From Oscillibacter valericigenes (lineage in GTDB: Bacteria > Bacillota > Clostridia > Oscillospirales > Oscillospiraceae), in contig NZ_JAFBIV010000006.1 of assembly GCF_021531915.1 (NCBI RefSeq), positions 49,899-113,898 of the forward strand: 64,000 nucleotides of DNA. Direction: 5' to 3'. Both the position numbers and the translations under genes were made by a program. Below the pieces are notes generated by a model. The model worked only from the letters and a program-made list of their open reading frames with translations, did not search any database and was not told the origin of the DNA. Shown piece after piece: positions 21,681-31,169 of this stretch (position 1 is the first letter of the stretch; the number at the start of each line of letters is the position of its first letter).

Positions 21681-24230
21681 ATGGCAGTGTTTACCGTGAA
21701 CGGGCAGTCCGTGACCGTCGAAAAGAATCAGAAGCTCCTCCGCTACCTGCGGGATGAGCTGCACCTCACCAGCGTCAAGGACGGCTGCAGTGAGGGTGCC
21801 TGCGGCACCTGCACCGTTCTAATCGACGGCAAGCCCACAAAAGCATGTGTTCCCCAGACCGACAAGCTGGAGGGGAAGACCATCGTCACCGTGGAAGGCC
21901 TCAGCCATTTCGAAAGAGATGTCTATACATATGCCTTCGGCATGGCGGGCGCCGTCCAGTGTGGCTTCTGCATCCCCGGCATGGTCATGAGCGCCAAGGG
22001 ACTGCTGGACAAAAATCCGGATCCCACCAGGGAAGAGGCTGCCTTCGCCATCCGCAACAACATCTGCCGCTGCACCGGCTACGTGAAGATCATCGACGCC
22101 ATTCTGTTGGCGGCGGAGCTGCTCCGTGCCGGAGAGGTCCCCGAGGTCCCCAAGGAGTGGACGTTGGGAGCCCGCGTTCCCCGGGTGGACGTGGAGGAAA
22201 AGGTCACCGGCACCGGCATCTATCCCGACGATATCTATCTGGACGGCATGATCTACGGCTCCGCCGTCCGGTCCCAGTATCCCCGGGCCAGGGTCCTGGC
22301 CATCCACACCGAGGAGGCGAAAGCCCTGCCCGGTGTGGTGGGCGTGTTCACCGCCGCCGATATCCCCGGCAATAACAAGGTGGGCCACCTGAAAAAGGAC
22401 TGGGACACCATGATCGCCGTAGGGGATATCACCCATTATCTGGGCGATGCCATCTGTCTGGTGGCCGCAGAGACCCCTGAAATTCTGACCCAGGCCAAGG
22501 CGCTGGTGAAGGTGGACTATGAGGAGCTCCCCATGGTCCGCAGTCCCCGGGATGCCATGCTGCCCGATGCGCCTCTGGTCCATAAGGAGGGCAACCTGCT
22601 GGCCCACAAGCACATCCAGCGGGGCAATCCTGCCATGGCCATTGCCAAAAGCAAGCATATCCTGACCCAGCGGTTCTCCACCCCCTGGACAGAGCACGCC
22701 TTCCTGGAGCCGGAGTGCGCCGTGGCATACCCCGACGGGGACGGCGTCATGGTCCTCTCCACGGACCAGGGCACCTATGACACCCAGCACGAGACCATGG
22801 GGATGCTGGGCCTGCCCGCTGAAAAGGTCAAGGTCCGCAATTGCCTGGTGGGCGGCGGCTTCGGCGGCAAGGAGGACGTGACAGTCCAGCACCACGCCGC
22901 CCTGATCGCCTATCTCACCAAGCGACCCGTCAAGGTCAAGTTGACCCGGGCTGAGAGCATCCTCATCCACCCCAAGCGTCACCCCATGGAGATGGAGTTT
23001 GCCCTGGGCTGCGATGAAAACGGCATCATTCAGGGTGTGGTGGCGGAGGTCATCGCCGATACCGGCGCCTACGCCTCCCTGGGCGGCCCCGTGCTGGAGC
23101 GCGCCTGCACCCATGCCGCCGGGCCCTATAACTATCAGAACTTTGAGATCGACGGCTGGGCCTATTACACCAACAATCCCCCCGCCGGCGCCTTCCGGGG
23201 CTTCGGCGTCACCCAGACCTGCTTCTGCATCGAGACCCTGCTGAACCAGATGGCGGACCTGGTGGGCATCTCTCCCTGGGAGATCCGTTACCGCAACGCC
23301 ATCCGCCCCGGCCAGGTGCTGCCCAACGGCCAGATCGTGGACGATTCCACCGGCCTGGTAGAGACCCTGGAGGCCGTGAAGCCCTACTATGACAAGGCCA
23401 AATACGTGGGCATCGCCTGTGCCATGAAGAACGCCGGCGTGGGCGTGGGCATTCCCGATACCGGCCGGGTCCGCCTGGTGGTGAAGGAGGGCAAGGTCCA
23501 CATTCTGGCAGGTGCCTCCTGCATCGGCCAGGGCCTGGGCACCGTCCTGACCCAGATGGTCTGCGACCAGACGGGCCTGAACCGGGACGCTGTGGTCTAC
23601 GAGCGCTCCAATACCTATGATTCTCCCGACTCCGGCACTACCTCCGGCTCCCGCCAGACCTTGTTTACCGGCGAGGCCTGCCGCCGTGCCTGTGAGGACC
23701 TGAGAAAAGCATTAAAGGGTAAATCCTTGACAGAACTTGAAAATCAAGAGTTCTATGGGGAATACCTGGGTAAGACAGACCCCCTGGGCGCCGATGTGCC
23801 CAACCCGGTCAGCCACATTGCCTACGGTTATGCCACCCAGGTGTGCATCCTGAACGAGGAAGGAAAAATCGAGCAGATCGTCGCCGCCCACGACGTGGGC
23901 AAGGCGGTGAACCCCCTGTCCGTGGAGGGCCAGATCGAAGGCGGCGTGGTCATGTCCATGGGCTATGCCCTGACCGAGCGGTATCCTCTGGAGGACTGCA
24001 AGCCAACCGCCAAGTACGGCACCCTGGGCCTGTTCCGGGCCAACCAGATCCCGGAGATCACCCCCATCATCGTGGAAAAGCAGGGCCTCAACGTGGCCTG
24101 CGGCGCCATTGGTATCGGTGAGATCACCTCCATTCCCACGGCCCCGGCCATCGCGGACGCCTATTTCCGCTATGACGGCCGTCTCCGCACCAGTCTGCCC
24201 TTGGAGAGCACCCCCTACACCAGAAAATAA
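21681..24230 (+). CDS. Selenium-dependent-type xanthine dehydrogenase, fused Fe-S/molybdenum protein
   Basis: 849 residues; ATG at 21681 with AAGGAGG upstream. One chain joins the two [2Fe-2S] domains (C36, C41, C44, C56; then CGFCIPG ... ICRCTGY at about 92-135) to the molybdopterin hydroxylase domains (about 165-849: GGGFGGKEDV, GAFRGFGV, GAIGIGEITS). Length and fusion match the selenium-dependent xanthine dehydrogenase group of Clostridia, in which selenium is a labile ligand rather than selenocysteine; no in-frame TGA is needed. No FAD domain is included. It likely oxidises xanthine or related purines. Dependence on selenium is inferred from the subfamily. Confidence 0.85.
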   Translation: MAVFTVNGQSVTVEKNQKLLRYLRDELHLTSVKDGCSEGACGTCTVLIDGKPTKACVPQTDKLEGKTIVTVEGLSHFERDVYTYAFGMAGAVQCGFCIPGMVMSAKGLLDKNPDPTREEAAFAIRNNICRCTGYVKIIDAILLAAELLRAGEVPEVPKEWTLGARVPRVDVEEKVTGTGIYPDDIYLDGMIYGSAVRSQYPRARVLAIHTEEAKALPGVVGVFTAADIPGNNKVGHLKKDWDTMIAVGDITHYLGDAICLVAAETPEILTQAKALVKVDYEELPMVRSPRDAMLPDAPLVHKEGNLLAHKHIQRGNPAMAIAKSKHILTQRFSTPWTEHAFLEPECAVAYPDGDGVMVLSTDQGTYDTQHETMGMLGLPAEKVKVRNCLVGGGFGGKEDVTVQHHAALIAYLTKRPVKVKLTRAESILIHPKRHPMEMEFALGCDENGIIQGVVAEVIADTGAYASLGGPVLERACTHAAGPYNYQNFEIDGWAYYTNNPPAGAFRGFGVTQTCFCIETLLNQMADLVGISPWEIRYRNAIRPGQVLPNGQIVDDSTGLVETLEAVKPYYDKAKYVGIACAMKNAGVGVGIPDTGRVRLVVKEGKVHILAGASCIGQGLGTVLTQMVCDQTGLNRDAVVYERSNTYDSPDSGTTSGSRQTLFTGEACRRACEDLRKALKGKSLTELENQEFYGEYLGKTDPLGADVPNPVSHIAYGYATQVCILNEEGKIEQIVAAHDVGKAVNPLSVEGQIEGGVVMSMGYALTERYPLEDCKPTAKYGTLGLFRANQIPEITPIIVEKQGLNVACGAIGIGEITSIPTAPAIADAYFRYDGRLRTSLPLESTPYTRK

Positions 24231-24238
24231 ATCAGAAA

Positions 24239-24278
24239 GCGGCCTGCGTGAAGTGCATATCACGCAGGCCGCTGTTTT
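24239..24278. terminator. Bidirectional terminator between convergent genes
   Basis: GCGGCCTGCGTGA and TCACGCAGGCCGC form a 13-bp stem with flanking T and A runs, between the xanthine dehydrogenase and the MocA-like gene. Confidence 0.85.
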
Positions 24279-24279
24279 C

Positions 24280-24885
24280 TTATCGGTTTGTTCCGGCATT
24301 TTCGGCTAGAGTGGCCAGAGCCTGGGGGGTGTCCACATCCACCAGCTCCAGGGCGTCCACCTCCAGAAGCACCAGATCCTCCGGATGCTGCCGGATCACG
24401 GCGCTGCCGCCCCGGTCGCCCTCCAGTGCCATCAGCTCCGGGAACAGTCGGGCAGGGAAGAGGCAGGGATTGCCCCGCCGTCCGCCGCTGGACATGGCGG
24501 CGATCTTCTCCGGCTGCCTGCTCCAGAGGTCCAGCAACTCGGTCACGCTCTCCCGGCGGAGAAAGGGCTGATCCGCCACGGTGAACAGCACACCGTCACA
24601 ATCACCCAGAGCGGCCAATCCCAGCCGCAGGCTGTGACTGATGCCAAACTCCGGATGTTCGTTTCTGATTACTGTAAAGTCAAATAACTTTGCACATGCT
24701 GCAACTTTGTCATATTGTGTCACCACAACGGTCCTGACCAGCCGTTCCGCCGGAATGGCTTCCAGAGCCCGCTGAATCAGGCTCCGTCCCTCCAGGGAAA
24801 CAGCCAGCTTGTTGGCGCCGTACCGCCGGCCGTAGCCGGAAGCCAGCACAACACAGCCGATTTTGCTCGTTTTATTCGTGTTCAT
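24280..24885 (-). CDS. MocA-like molybdenum cofactor nucleotidyltransferase
   Basis: 201 residues from the ATG at 24885; upstream in-frame codons run through the permease control region and are excluded. The fold is an MobA/IspD-type NTP transferase: CVVLASGYGRRYGANKLAV (about 10-28) is the nucleotide-binding loop with the catalytic Lys, followed by VLFTVADQPFL (the metal-binding Asp motif) near 110 and GNPCLFPARLFPEL near 145. Family members (MocA/YgfJ) attach CMP to molybdopterin for xanthine-dehydrogenase-type enzymes. It sits between two such enzymes, and divergently from the permease. Confidence 0.85.
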   Translation of the reverse strand: MNTNKTSKIGCVVLASGYGRRYGANKLAVSLEGRSLIQRALEAIPAERLVRTVVVTQYDKVAACAKLFDFTVIRNEHPEFGISHSLRLGLAALGDCDGVLFTVADQPFLRRESVTELLDLWSRQPEKIAAMSSGGRRGNPCLFPARLFPELMALEGDRGGSAVIRQHPEDLVLLEVDALELVDVDTPQALATLAENAGTNR

Positions 24886-25010
24886 GCGTTTCACCCCGGG
24901 TACAGTATATCCACTGCCCGGGAATGCCGTCAAGTGGTTGTCTGATACTGATTTCAAATAATAAGCTGTTGAAGCCTTTTGGCAGCGTTTCGTATAAATC
25001 TGCCAAAAAT

Positions 25011-25076
25011 AAAGGTTGACCTTTTTCGTTATTCTTTGAAAAGCATATTGACCCAAAAAGGTCGACCTTTTATAAT
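25011..25076 (+). promoter_or_regulatory. Permease-xdhABC promoter with two GGTCGACC operators
   Basis: TTGACC (25048-25053) and TATAAT (25071-25076) are separated by 17 bp. The palindrome AAAGGTCGACCTTT (25057-25070) lies in the spacer against the -10 box; a second copy with one mismatch, AAAGGTTGACCTTT, is at 25011-25024, 46 bp upstream. A protein bound in the spacer would block RNA polymerase. The GGTNNNACC core is typical of FadR-type GntR regulators, though the regulator itself is not in this window. Confidence 0.75.
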
Positions 25077-25186
25077 ACTTACAAACGAAAGAGAATTTTT
25101 CTGTGCAATCTATGCTATTTTGCTGAATGCGTATTCTTTGGATTGCAAGAATTGCCTTTCGAGTTTAAAGTGAAGGAGTAGGAAAG

Positions 25187-26557
25187 ATGAAAACCGCGAA
25201 GCAGTCCCCTTCAACCAGCGTCGAGAATATTTTCCGGCTGGAGGGCCGTGTCCCCGTGGCGAAAGCGATCCCCTTCGGCCTGCAGCACGTGCTGGCCATG
25301 TTCGTGTCCAATGTGGCGCCCATTATTCTGGTGTCCTCCGTGGCCCTGTATAATGGTGAGAGCTTCACGGCGGTGGAAGTGGCCCGCCTGATCCAGAACG
25401 CCATGATGATCGCCGGTATCGGCACGCTGATCCAGCTGTATCCCATCTGGAAGGTGGGCTCAAGCCTGCCGGTGGTGATGGGCGTCAGTTTCACCTTTGT
25501 CTCCGCCATGATGGTGGTCGCTGCCCGGGACTACGGACTGATGATCGGCGCCATCATTGTAGGCGGCTGTATTGAGGGTGTTTTGGGCCTGACTGTCAAA
25601 TACTGGCGGCGGTTTGTGGCCCCCATTGTCTCCGCCTGCGTGGTGACCACCATTGGCTTCTCCCTGCTGGGCGTGGGAATCAGCTCCTACGGCGCCTCTG
25701 ACGCCTATGACTTCGGCAGCTGGCAGAATCTGCTGGTGGGTACCATCACCCTGGCCTCCTGTCTGATCTTCCAGGCACTGGCCAAGGGCTTCTGGAAGCA
25801 GCTCAACGTGCTTTTCGGTCTGGGCGTGGGCTACATTGCTGCCATTTGCTTCGGTATGGTGGACTTCTCCTCCATTGGCGCCACTGTGGAAGAACTGGGG
25901 ATCATCTCTCTGCCCATGCTGCTGCACTATACCCCCAAGTTCCAGCTGGGTGCCATCATCTCCGTGACGCTGGTGTTCCTGGTCTCCGCTGCGGAGACCA
26001 TCGGCGACACCACTGCCGTCTGTACCGGCGGCCTGGGCCGTGACATCACGGAGCGGGAGCTGTCCGGCTCCCTGTGCTGCGACGGCTTCGTTTCCGCCAT
26101 CTCCGGCGGCCTGTTTGGCTGCACCCCCATCACCTCCTTTAGCCAGAATGTGGGCCTGGTGGCCATGACCAAGGTGGTCAACCGCTTTACCATTATGTTC
26201 GGCGCGCTGACTCTGGTGATCGCGGGCCTGTTCCCGCCCATCGGTGCCTTCTTCTCCACGCTGCCCTCCTGCGTGTTGGGCGGCTGCACGGTGATCATGT
26301 TCGGCGCTATCATTGTCTCCGGTGTTACCATGCTGGGTCAGTGCGGTCTGGACCAGCGCAACACCCTGATCGCGGCGGCTTCCTTCGCCGTGGGCATCGG
26401 CGTGACCCAGGTGGATGGCTTCTTCTCCCACATGCCCCAGGTCATCGGCGACATTTTCTCCGGCAACCCCGTGGCGGGTGTGTTTGTGGTGGCCATGGTG
26501 CTGTCCCTGACCCTTCCCAAGAACATTGAGATCCGAAAGGAAAGCCCCCCGGGCTGA
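25187..26557 (+). CDS. NCS2-family xanthine/uracil permease
   Basis: 456 residues, about 12-14 membrane helices, with GAAGGAG upstream. Nucleobase:cation symporter-2 signatures are present: SAAETIGDTTAVCTGGLGRD (about 262-281) and the NAT motif SQNVGLVAMTK (about 319-329), with CTPITSFSQN before it. It imports xanthine, uric acid or uracil with a proton or sodium ion. It is the first gene of the operon leading to xdhABC and carries the GGTCGACC operators in its promoter, so xanthine is the likeliest substrate. Confidence 0.92.
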   Translation: MKTAKQSPSTSVENIFRLEGRVPVAKAIPFGLQHVLAMFVSNVAPIILVSSVALYNGESFTAVEVARLIQNAMMIAGIGTLIQLYPIWKVGSSLPVVMGVSFTFVSAMMVVAARDYGLMIGAIIVGGCIEGVLGLTVKYWRRFVAPIVSACVVTTIGFSLLGVGISSYGASDAYDFGSWQNLLVGTITLASCLIFQALAKGFWKQLNVLFGLGVGYIAAICFGMVDFSSIGATVEELGIISLPMLLHYTPKFQLGAIISVTLVFLVSAAETIGDTTAVCTGGLGRDITERELSGSLCCDGFVSAISGGLFGCTPITSFSQNVGLVAMTKVVNRFTIMFGALTLVIAGLFPPIGAFFSTLPSCVLGGCTVIMFGAIIVSGVTMLGQCGLDQRNTLIAAASFAVGIGVTQVDGFFSHMPQVIGDIFSGNPVAGVFVVAMVLSLTLPKNIEIRKESPPG

Positions 26558-26626
26558 TCCCATTGCCTTTTGATGATCCCTTGTGATACAGCGGACCCTG
26601 ATCTTCAAGAATTGGAGGTATGCGAT

Positions 26627-28921
26627 ATGAGCAAAAGCGTCGGCAAAAGCATCACCAGAGTGGACGCCTATGACAAGGCCACCGGCCGGGCAAAGTATAT
26701 GGACGATCTCTGTGGCCGGGAAGCCCTGGTGGTGAAGATCTGTCATTCCACCATTGCCCATGGCTTTGTGAAGTCCATTGACACCGCGGAGGCGGAAGCC
26801 ATCCCCGGCGTGGTCCGGGTGCTGACCTGCTTTGATGTGCCGGATATCCCGTTCCCCACGGCTGGCCATCCCTGGTCCACGGACCCCGGTCACCAGGATG
26901 TGGCGGACCGTCTGCTGCTGAACCGCCATGTCCGTTACTACGGCGATGAAGTGGCCGTGGTCATCGCGGAGGACGAGGTGGCCGCGGCCCAGGGCGTCCG
27001 GGCATTGAAGGTGGAGTACGAGGAACTGCCCTTTGTACTGGATGTGCAGAAGGCCATGGAGCCGGATGCTCCCCAGATCCACGAGGAATACCCCGGCAAC
27101 GTGCTGAAGCATACGGATATCCGCCGGGGCAACTATGAGGAAGCCCGGAAGGAACCAGGACTCATCAGGGTTGAAGGCTGGTACGATACCCCCACGGTCC
27201 AGCACTGCCACATTGAGAACCACGGCTGCTACGCCTATGAAGAAGCCGGTCGTGTGGTGGTGGTCTCCTCCACCCAGATCCCCCACATCGTCCGCCGGGT
27301 GGTGGGGCAGGCTCTGGGCATTCCCTGGGGCAAGGTCCGCATCATCAAGCCCTACATCGGCGGCGGATTCGGCAATAAGCAGGACGCTCTGTATGAACCC
27401 CTGTGCGCATGGTGTTCCACCCAGGTGGGTGGCCGCCTGGTGAAGCTGGAGTGCAGCCGGGAGGAGACCTTCGTCTCCAACCGTGTCCGCCACGCCATCC
27501 GCACACATATCATCTCCTATGTCCGCCCTGACGGAACTCTGGTGGCCCGGAAGTTCGAGGCCTTCAGCAACCAGGGTGCCTACGCCTCCCACGGCCATGG
27601 AATCGTCGCCAAGGGCATGGGTGCATTCCCCCAGCTGTATCCCTGTGACAATCTGGAGTGCGATTCCTGGACGGTGTTCACCAACCGCCCCTCTGCCGGC
27701 GCCATGCGGGGCTACGGTATTCCTCAGGCCATGTGGGCAGGGGAGTGCCACATCGACGATATCTGCAAGGCCATTGGTATGGAGCCTGTGGCTTTCCGGC
27801 GGAAGAATCTGATGCCCGTTGGCTATGTGGATGGCTTCTCCAAGAATGAGCTGTACACCGATACCTTCAACCAGTGCATGGATAAGGGTATTGAGGTCCT
27901 GGATTACTTCCGCAAGTACGAGGAGTACCGGAACCAGACCGGTCCGGTCCGGAAGGGCGTTGGCCTTGCGGTGTTCTGGTATAACACGGCTGTGTGGCCC
28001 ATCTCCCTGGAGTCCTCCTCCTGCCGCATGGTGCTGAACCAGGACGGTTCCCTCCAATTCCAGACCGGCGAGACGGAGATCGGCCAGGGCTGCGATACCG
28101 CCTATTCCCAGATGGTGGCGGACGCCGTGGGCATCCCTGTGGAAGATGTCCACGTGGTCTCCACCCAGGATACGGACATCACTCCCTTCGGCACCGGCGC
28201 CTACGCCTCCCGCCAGACCTACGTGGGCAGCTTCGCCATCCAGCAGACTGCCGCGGCCCTTCGGGAGCGCATCCTGAACATCGCCCATGAGCAGACCCGG
28301 ATGCCCGTCAGCAACCTGGACCTGGTGGACGGCCAGATCGTCCGCAAGTCCGACGGCCGGGTACTGAAGTCCCTGGGTGATCTGGCTACGGAGTGCCTGT
28401 ACTCTCTGGAGCACAGCCAGCACATCACCGCCGAAACCACGGCCCAGATCAAGACCAATGCCTACTCCTTCGGCTGCTCCTTCGCCGAGGTGGAAGTGGA
28501 TATCCCCATGTGCAAGGTGAAGCTGCTGAACATCGTCAATGTCCACGACTGCGGCCGCCTGATCAACCCCGCTCTGGCGGAGGCTCAGGTCCACGGCGGT
28601 ATGTCCATGGCCATCGGCTACGGCCTCAGTGAACAGCTGCTGTTCGACGAAAAGACCGGCAAGCCTTTGAACAACAACCTGCTGGACTACAAGCTGTCCA
28701 CATTTATGGACCATCCCACGCTGGAGGCTCGCTTTGTGGAGAATCCGGAGCCCACCTCGCCTTACGGGACCAAATCCCTGGGTGAGCCCCCGGCCTGTTC
28801 TCCCGCTCCGGCTATCCGCAACGCCATTCTGAACGCCACCGGAGTTGCCATTGACTGCTGTCCCATTACGCCCCATGTCCTCTACCGGAAGTTCAAAGAG
28901 GCCGGGCTGATCGAAGATTAA
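26627..28921 (+). CDS. xdhA: Xanthine dehydrogenase, molybdenum-binding subunit
   Basis: 764 residues; ATG at 26627 chosen for GGAGG 8 nt upstream. Domain order is that of aldehyde/xanthine hydroxylases: ab-hammerhead (about 15-125, ATGRAKYMDDL, VRVLTCFDVPD), then molybdopterin-binding domains with GGGFGNKQDALYEP near 247, GAMRGYGIPQ near 360, ETEIGQGCDT near 485 and GTKSLGEPPA near 715 (the active-site Glu lies in SLGEP). It hydroxylates the purine ring. The permease gene ends 69 nt upstream and xdhB follows after 15 nt, giving the same A-B-C order as in E. coli. Confidence 0.93.
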   Translation: MSKSVGKSITRVDAYDKATGRAKYMDDLCGREALVVKICHSTIAHGFVKSIDTAEAEAIPGVVRVLTCFDVPDIPFPTAGHPWSTDPGHQDVADRLLLNRHVRYYGDEVAVVIAEDEVAAAQGVRALKVEYEELPFVLDVQKAMEPDAPQIHEEYPGNVLKHTDIRRGNYEEARKEPGLIRVEGWYDTPTVQHCHIENHGCYAYEEAGRVVVVSSTQIPHIVRRVVGQALGIPWGKVRIIKPYIGGGFGNKQDALYEPLCAWCSTQVGGRLVKLECSREETFVSNRVRHAIRTHIISYVRPDGTLVARKFEAFSNQGAYASHGHGIVAKGMGAFPQLYPCDNLECDSWTVFTNRPSAGAMRGYGIPQAMWAGECHIDDICKAIGMEPVAFRRKNLMPVGYVDGFSKNELYTDTFNQCMDKGIEVLDYFRKYEEYRNQTGPVRKGVGLAVFWYNTAVWPISLESSSCRMVLNQDGSLQFQTGETEIGQGCDTAYSQMVADAVGIPVEDVHVVSTQDTDITPFGTGAYASRQTYVGSFAIQQTAAALRERILNIAHEQTRMPVSNLDLVDGQIVRKSDGRVLKSLGDLATECLYSLEHSQHITAETTAQIKTNAYSFGCSFAEVEVDIPMCKVKLLNIVNVHDCGRLINPALAEAQVHGGMSMAIGYGLSEQLLFDEKTGKPLNNNLLDYKLSTFMDHPTLEARFVENPEPTSPYGTKSLGEPPACSPAPAIRNAILNATGVAIDCCPITPHVLYRKFKEAGLIED

Positions 28922-28936
28922 AGGAGGGAACCGCGT

Positions 28937-29818
28937 ATGTATGATATGAAAGCGCTCTATCAGGCAAAGGATGTAGCCGACGCCGTGGCCCTCCGTCTGG
29001 CCCACCCCGAGGCCCACATCATCGCCGGCGGCTCCGACGTGCTGGTGCAGATGCGGGAAGGGAAGCGGGCCGGCGTGGAATTGATCTCCATCCAGGGCCT
29101 GAACGAACTCCGAGGAGTATCCTTGGAGGAGGACGGCACCCTGCGCATCGGCTCTCTCACCAGCTTCTCCCATATCACCCGGGACCCGCTCATCCAGAAA
29201 TACATCAATGTCCTGGGTGAGGCTGTGGACCAGGTGGGCGGCCCCCAGATCCGCAACATCGGCACCATCGGCGGCAACACCTGCAACGGCGTTACCTCTG
29301 CCGATTCTGCCTCCACCCTCCACGCCTGGGACGCCATTGTGGAACTGACGGGTCCCAACGGCGTCCGCCGCCAGCCCATCCACGATTTCTATATCAAGGC
29401 GGGCAAGGTGGACATCCGGGAGGGCGAAATTCAAACGGCGATCCTGATCCCAAAGGAGAGCTACGAGAACACCTTTGGTCATTACATCAAGTACGCCATG
29501 CGCAACGCCATGGATATCGCCACGTTGGGCACTTCCGTCAATGTCCGGCTCTCCGCCGACAAGAAGACGGTGGAGCGGGCCCGGGTAGCCTTCGGTGTGG
29601 CGGGCCCCGTGCCCCTGCGGGCCAGGACCGCCGAAGCTGTGGCTGCGGGCCAGCCCGTCAGCCTGGAGCTGGCGGAGGCCTTCTCCCAGGCGGTGAAGGA
29701 GGACATCAACCCCCGGGATTCCTGGCGTGCCGCCAAGGATTTCCGGATGCACATCGCGGTGGAGAGCGCCAAGCGCGCCTTCATCGAATCCGTGAGACTG
29801 GCGGGAGGTGCGCTGTAA
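28937..29818 (+). CDS. xdhB: Xanthine dehydrogenase, FAD-binding subunit
   Basis: 293 residues with AAAGGAGG upstream. FAD-binding motifs are AGGSDVLVQMREGK (about 31-44) and NIGTIGGNTCNGVTSAD (about 110-126). The C-terminal CO-dehydrogenase-flavoprotein domain (about 175-285) is complete. It passes electrons from the Fe-S subunit to NAD or another acceptor. Its stop overlaps the xdhC start by one base. Confidence 0.95.
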   Translation: MYDMKALYQAKDVADAVALRLAHPEAHIIAGGSDVLVQMREGKRAGVELISIQGLNELRGVSLEEDGTLRIGSLTSFSHITRDPLIQKYINVLGEAVDQVGGPQIRNIGTIGGNTCNGVTSADSASTLHAWDAIVELTGPNGVRRQPIHDFYIKAGKVDIREGEIQTAILIPKESYENTFGHYIKYAMRNAMDIATLGTSVNVRLSADKKTVERARVAFGVAGPVPLRARTAEAVAAGQPVSLELAEAFSQAVKEDINPRDSWRAAKDFRMHIAVESAKRAFIESVRLAGGAL

Positions 29819-30327
29819 TGGAAAAGCACGTCATGCAGTATCAGACCGTCCATTTCAATTTGAACGGGAAGGATGTGGAGCGGACGGTGGACGTCCGGGC
29901 CAGCCTGACCGATATGCTCCGCAACGACTTCCGTATGACCTCTGTGAAAAAGGGCTGCGAGGTGGGTGAGTGCGGCGCCTGCAATGTCCTCATCGACGGC
30001 GAGGCCTTCAACTCCTGTATTTACCTGGCTGTCTGGGCTGAGGGCAAGAAGATCCGTACCCTGGAGGGCCTCCTGGGCCCCAACGGCGAGCTGAGCGATA
30101 TCCAGCAGGCCTTCGTGGACGAGGCTGCCATCCAGTGCGGCTTCTGCACGCCGGGCTTTATCCTGACGGCGGTAGAGATTCTGGAGAGCGGCAAGGAGTA
30201 CACCGACGCGGAACTGCGGAAGCTTCTCTCCGGCCACCTTTGCCGCTGTACCGGATATGAGAACATCCTCCGGGCGGTGAAAAAGACCATGTACAAGCGG
30301 CTGGGCAAGCCCATGCAGGAAGCATAA
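29818..30327 (+). CDS. xdhC: Xanthine dehydrogenase, [2Fe-2S] subunit
   Basis: 169 residues. The plant-type ferredoxin domain carries C44, C49, C52 (CEVGECGAC) and C64; the second cluster domain carries CGFCTPG and HLCRCTGY. It relays electrons from the molybdenum centre to FAD. Translation is coupled to xdhB (TAATG overlap). A terminator follows, ending the permease-xdhABC operon. Confidence 0.95.
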   Translation: MEKHVMQYQTVHFNLNGKDVERTVDVRASLTDMLRNDFRMTSVKKGCEVGECGACNVLIDGEAFNSCIYLAVWAEGKKIRTLEGLLGPNGELSDIQQAFVDEAAIQCGFCTPGFILTAVEILESGKEYTDAELRKLLSGHLCRCTGYENILRAVKKTMYKRLGKPMQEA

Positions 30328-30333
30328 GCAAAG

Positions 30334-30362
30334 ACCGGGACGCGTCTGCGTCCCGGTTTTCA
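30334..30362 (+). terminator. xdh operon terminator
   Basis: ACCGGGACGC and GCGTCCCGGT form a 10-bp stem over GTCT and are followed by TTT. Confidence 0.85.
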
Positions 30363-30363
30363 T

Positions 30364-30392
30364 TTGACGATTTCCTCCGGAAGTGATATAAT
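30364..30392 (+). promoter_or_regulatory. Promoter of the cytidylate-kinase-like gene
   Basis: TTGACG (30364-30369) and TATAAT (30387-30392) with a 17-bp spacer. Confidence 0.75.
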
Positions 30393-30474
30393 CGTTTTAC
30401 AAAGACCACCCTGTCCGTCCCTCCGATTAGGGGACAGGGCGGTTGCAGGCATAACATAGAAGGAGGGTTTTATC

Positions 30475-31131
30475 ATGAAAACCATTATCACCATTGGACG
30501 GCAGTTCGGCAGCGGCGGCAAGGAGATCGGCATCCGGGTGGCCAAGGAGCTGGGCATCCCGTTCTATGATAAGGAACTTCTCCAGGAGGCTGCCAAGAAG
30601 AGCGGCCTGTGCGAGAAGATTTTCGAAAATTTTGACGAGCGGCCCAAGAGCCTGCTGTATTCCATCGCCATGGACTCTTACATGTTCGCCCTGCCCGGCA
30701 CTGGTGCGGGGGATTCTCTGGAACAGCAGGTATACCTGGCAACCTTTGATACCATTCGCCACATCGCATCTCAGGGCCCCTGTGTGATGATTGGCCGCTG
30801 CGCGGATTACGCTCTGGCCGACGATCCCAACCACCTGAGCCTGTTTATCCACGCCCCCATGGACGTGCGCATCCAGCGTGTTGCCAAGCGGCAGAACATC
30901 TCCCCGGAGGAGGCCCGCAAGCTCATTATCAAAACCGACAAGCGCCGCGCCTCTTACTATGAGTATTACTCCTCCCAGAAGTGGGGCGCCGTGGACAGCT
31001 ACGACTTCTGCCTGGACTCCAGCTATCTGGGTCTGGGCGGCACTGTGGAGCTGATCCAGGCCATGGTGGCCCACAAGGAGCATCCCATCCCCAGTCCCAC
31101 GGAAGAGGACCCCACGCAGCATCAGGCGTAA
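30475..31131 (+). CDS. Cytidylate kinase-like family protein
   Basis: 218 residues with GAAGGAGGG upstream. The N-terminal P-loop variant TIGRQFGSGGKEIG (about 6-19), then FYDKELLQEAA, a central helical insert, VMIGRCADYAL near 105, and RIQRVAKRQNIS with a C-terminal YEYYSSQKWG segment are typical of the cytidylate-kinase-2 group. True CMP kinase activity is uncertain: these proteins are common in gut Firmicutes beside diverse genes. It has its own promoter and terminator. Confidence 0.8.
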   Translation: MKTIITIGRQFGSGGKEIGIRVAKELGIPFYDKELLQEAAKKSGLCEKIFENFDERPKSLLYSIAMDSYMFALPGTGAGDSLEQQVYLATFDTIRHIASQGPCVMIGRCADYALADDPNHLSLFIHAPMDVRIQRVAKRQNISPEEARKLIIKTDKRRASYYEYYSSQKWGAVDSYDFCLDSSYLGLGGTVELIQAMVAHKEHPIPSPTEEDPTQHQA

Positions 31132-31135
31132 AAAA

Positions 31136-31162
31136 GGCCCCCGGACAGTTGTCCGGGGGTTT
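31136..31162. terminator. Terminator between convergent genes
   Basis: GGCCCCCGGAC and GTCCGGGGG pair over AGTT, with flanking A and T runs. Confidence 0.8.
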
Positions 31163-31169
31163 GCTTTGC

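Noticed and set aside
21681..24230. Selenocysteine codon or SECIS in the xanthine dehydrogenase
   Set aside because: The frame has no internal TGA and the subfamily uses non-protein selenium.
25460..29752. 1430-codon open frame on the minus strand
   Set aside because: It runs antisense to the permease and xdhAB genes, consists of His/Gly/Ala-rich low-complexity sequence, and has no ribosome site; it is a high-GC shadow frame.
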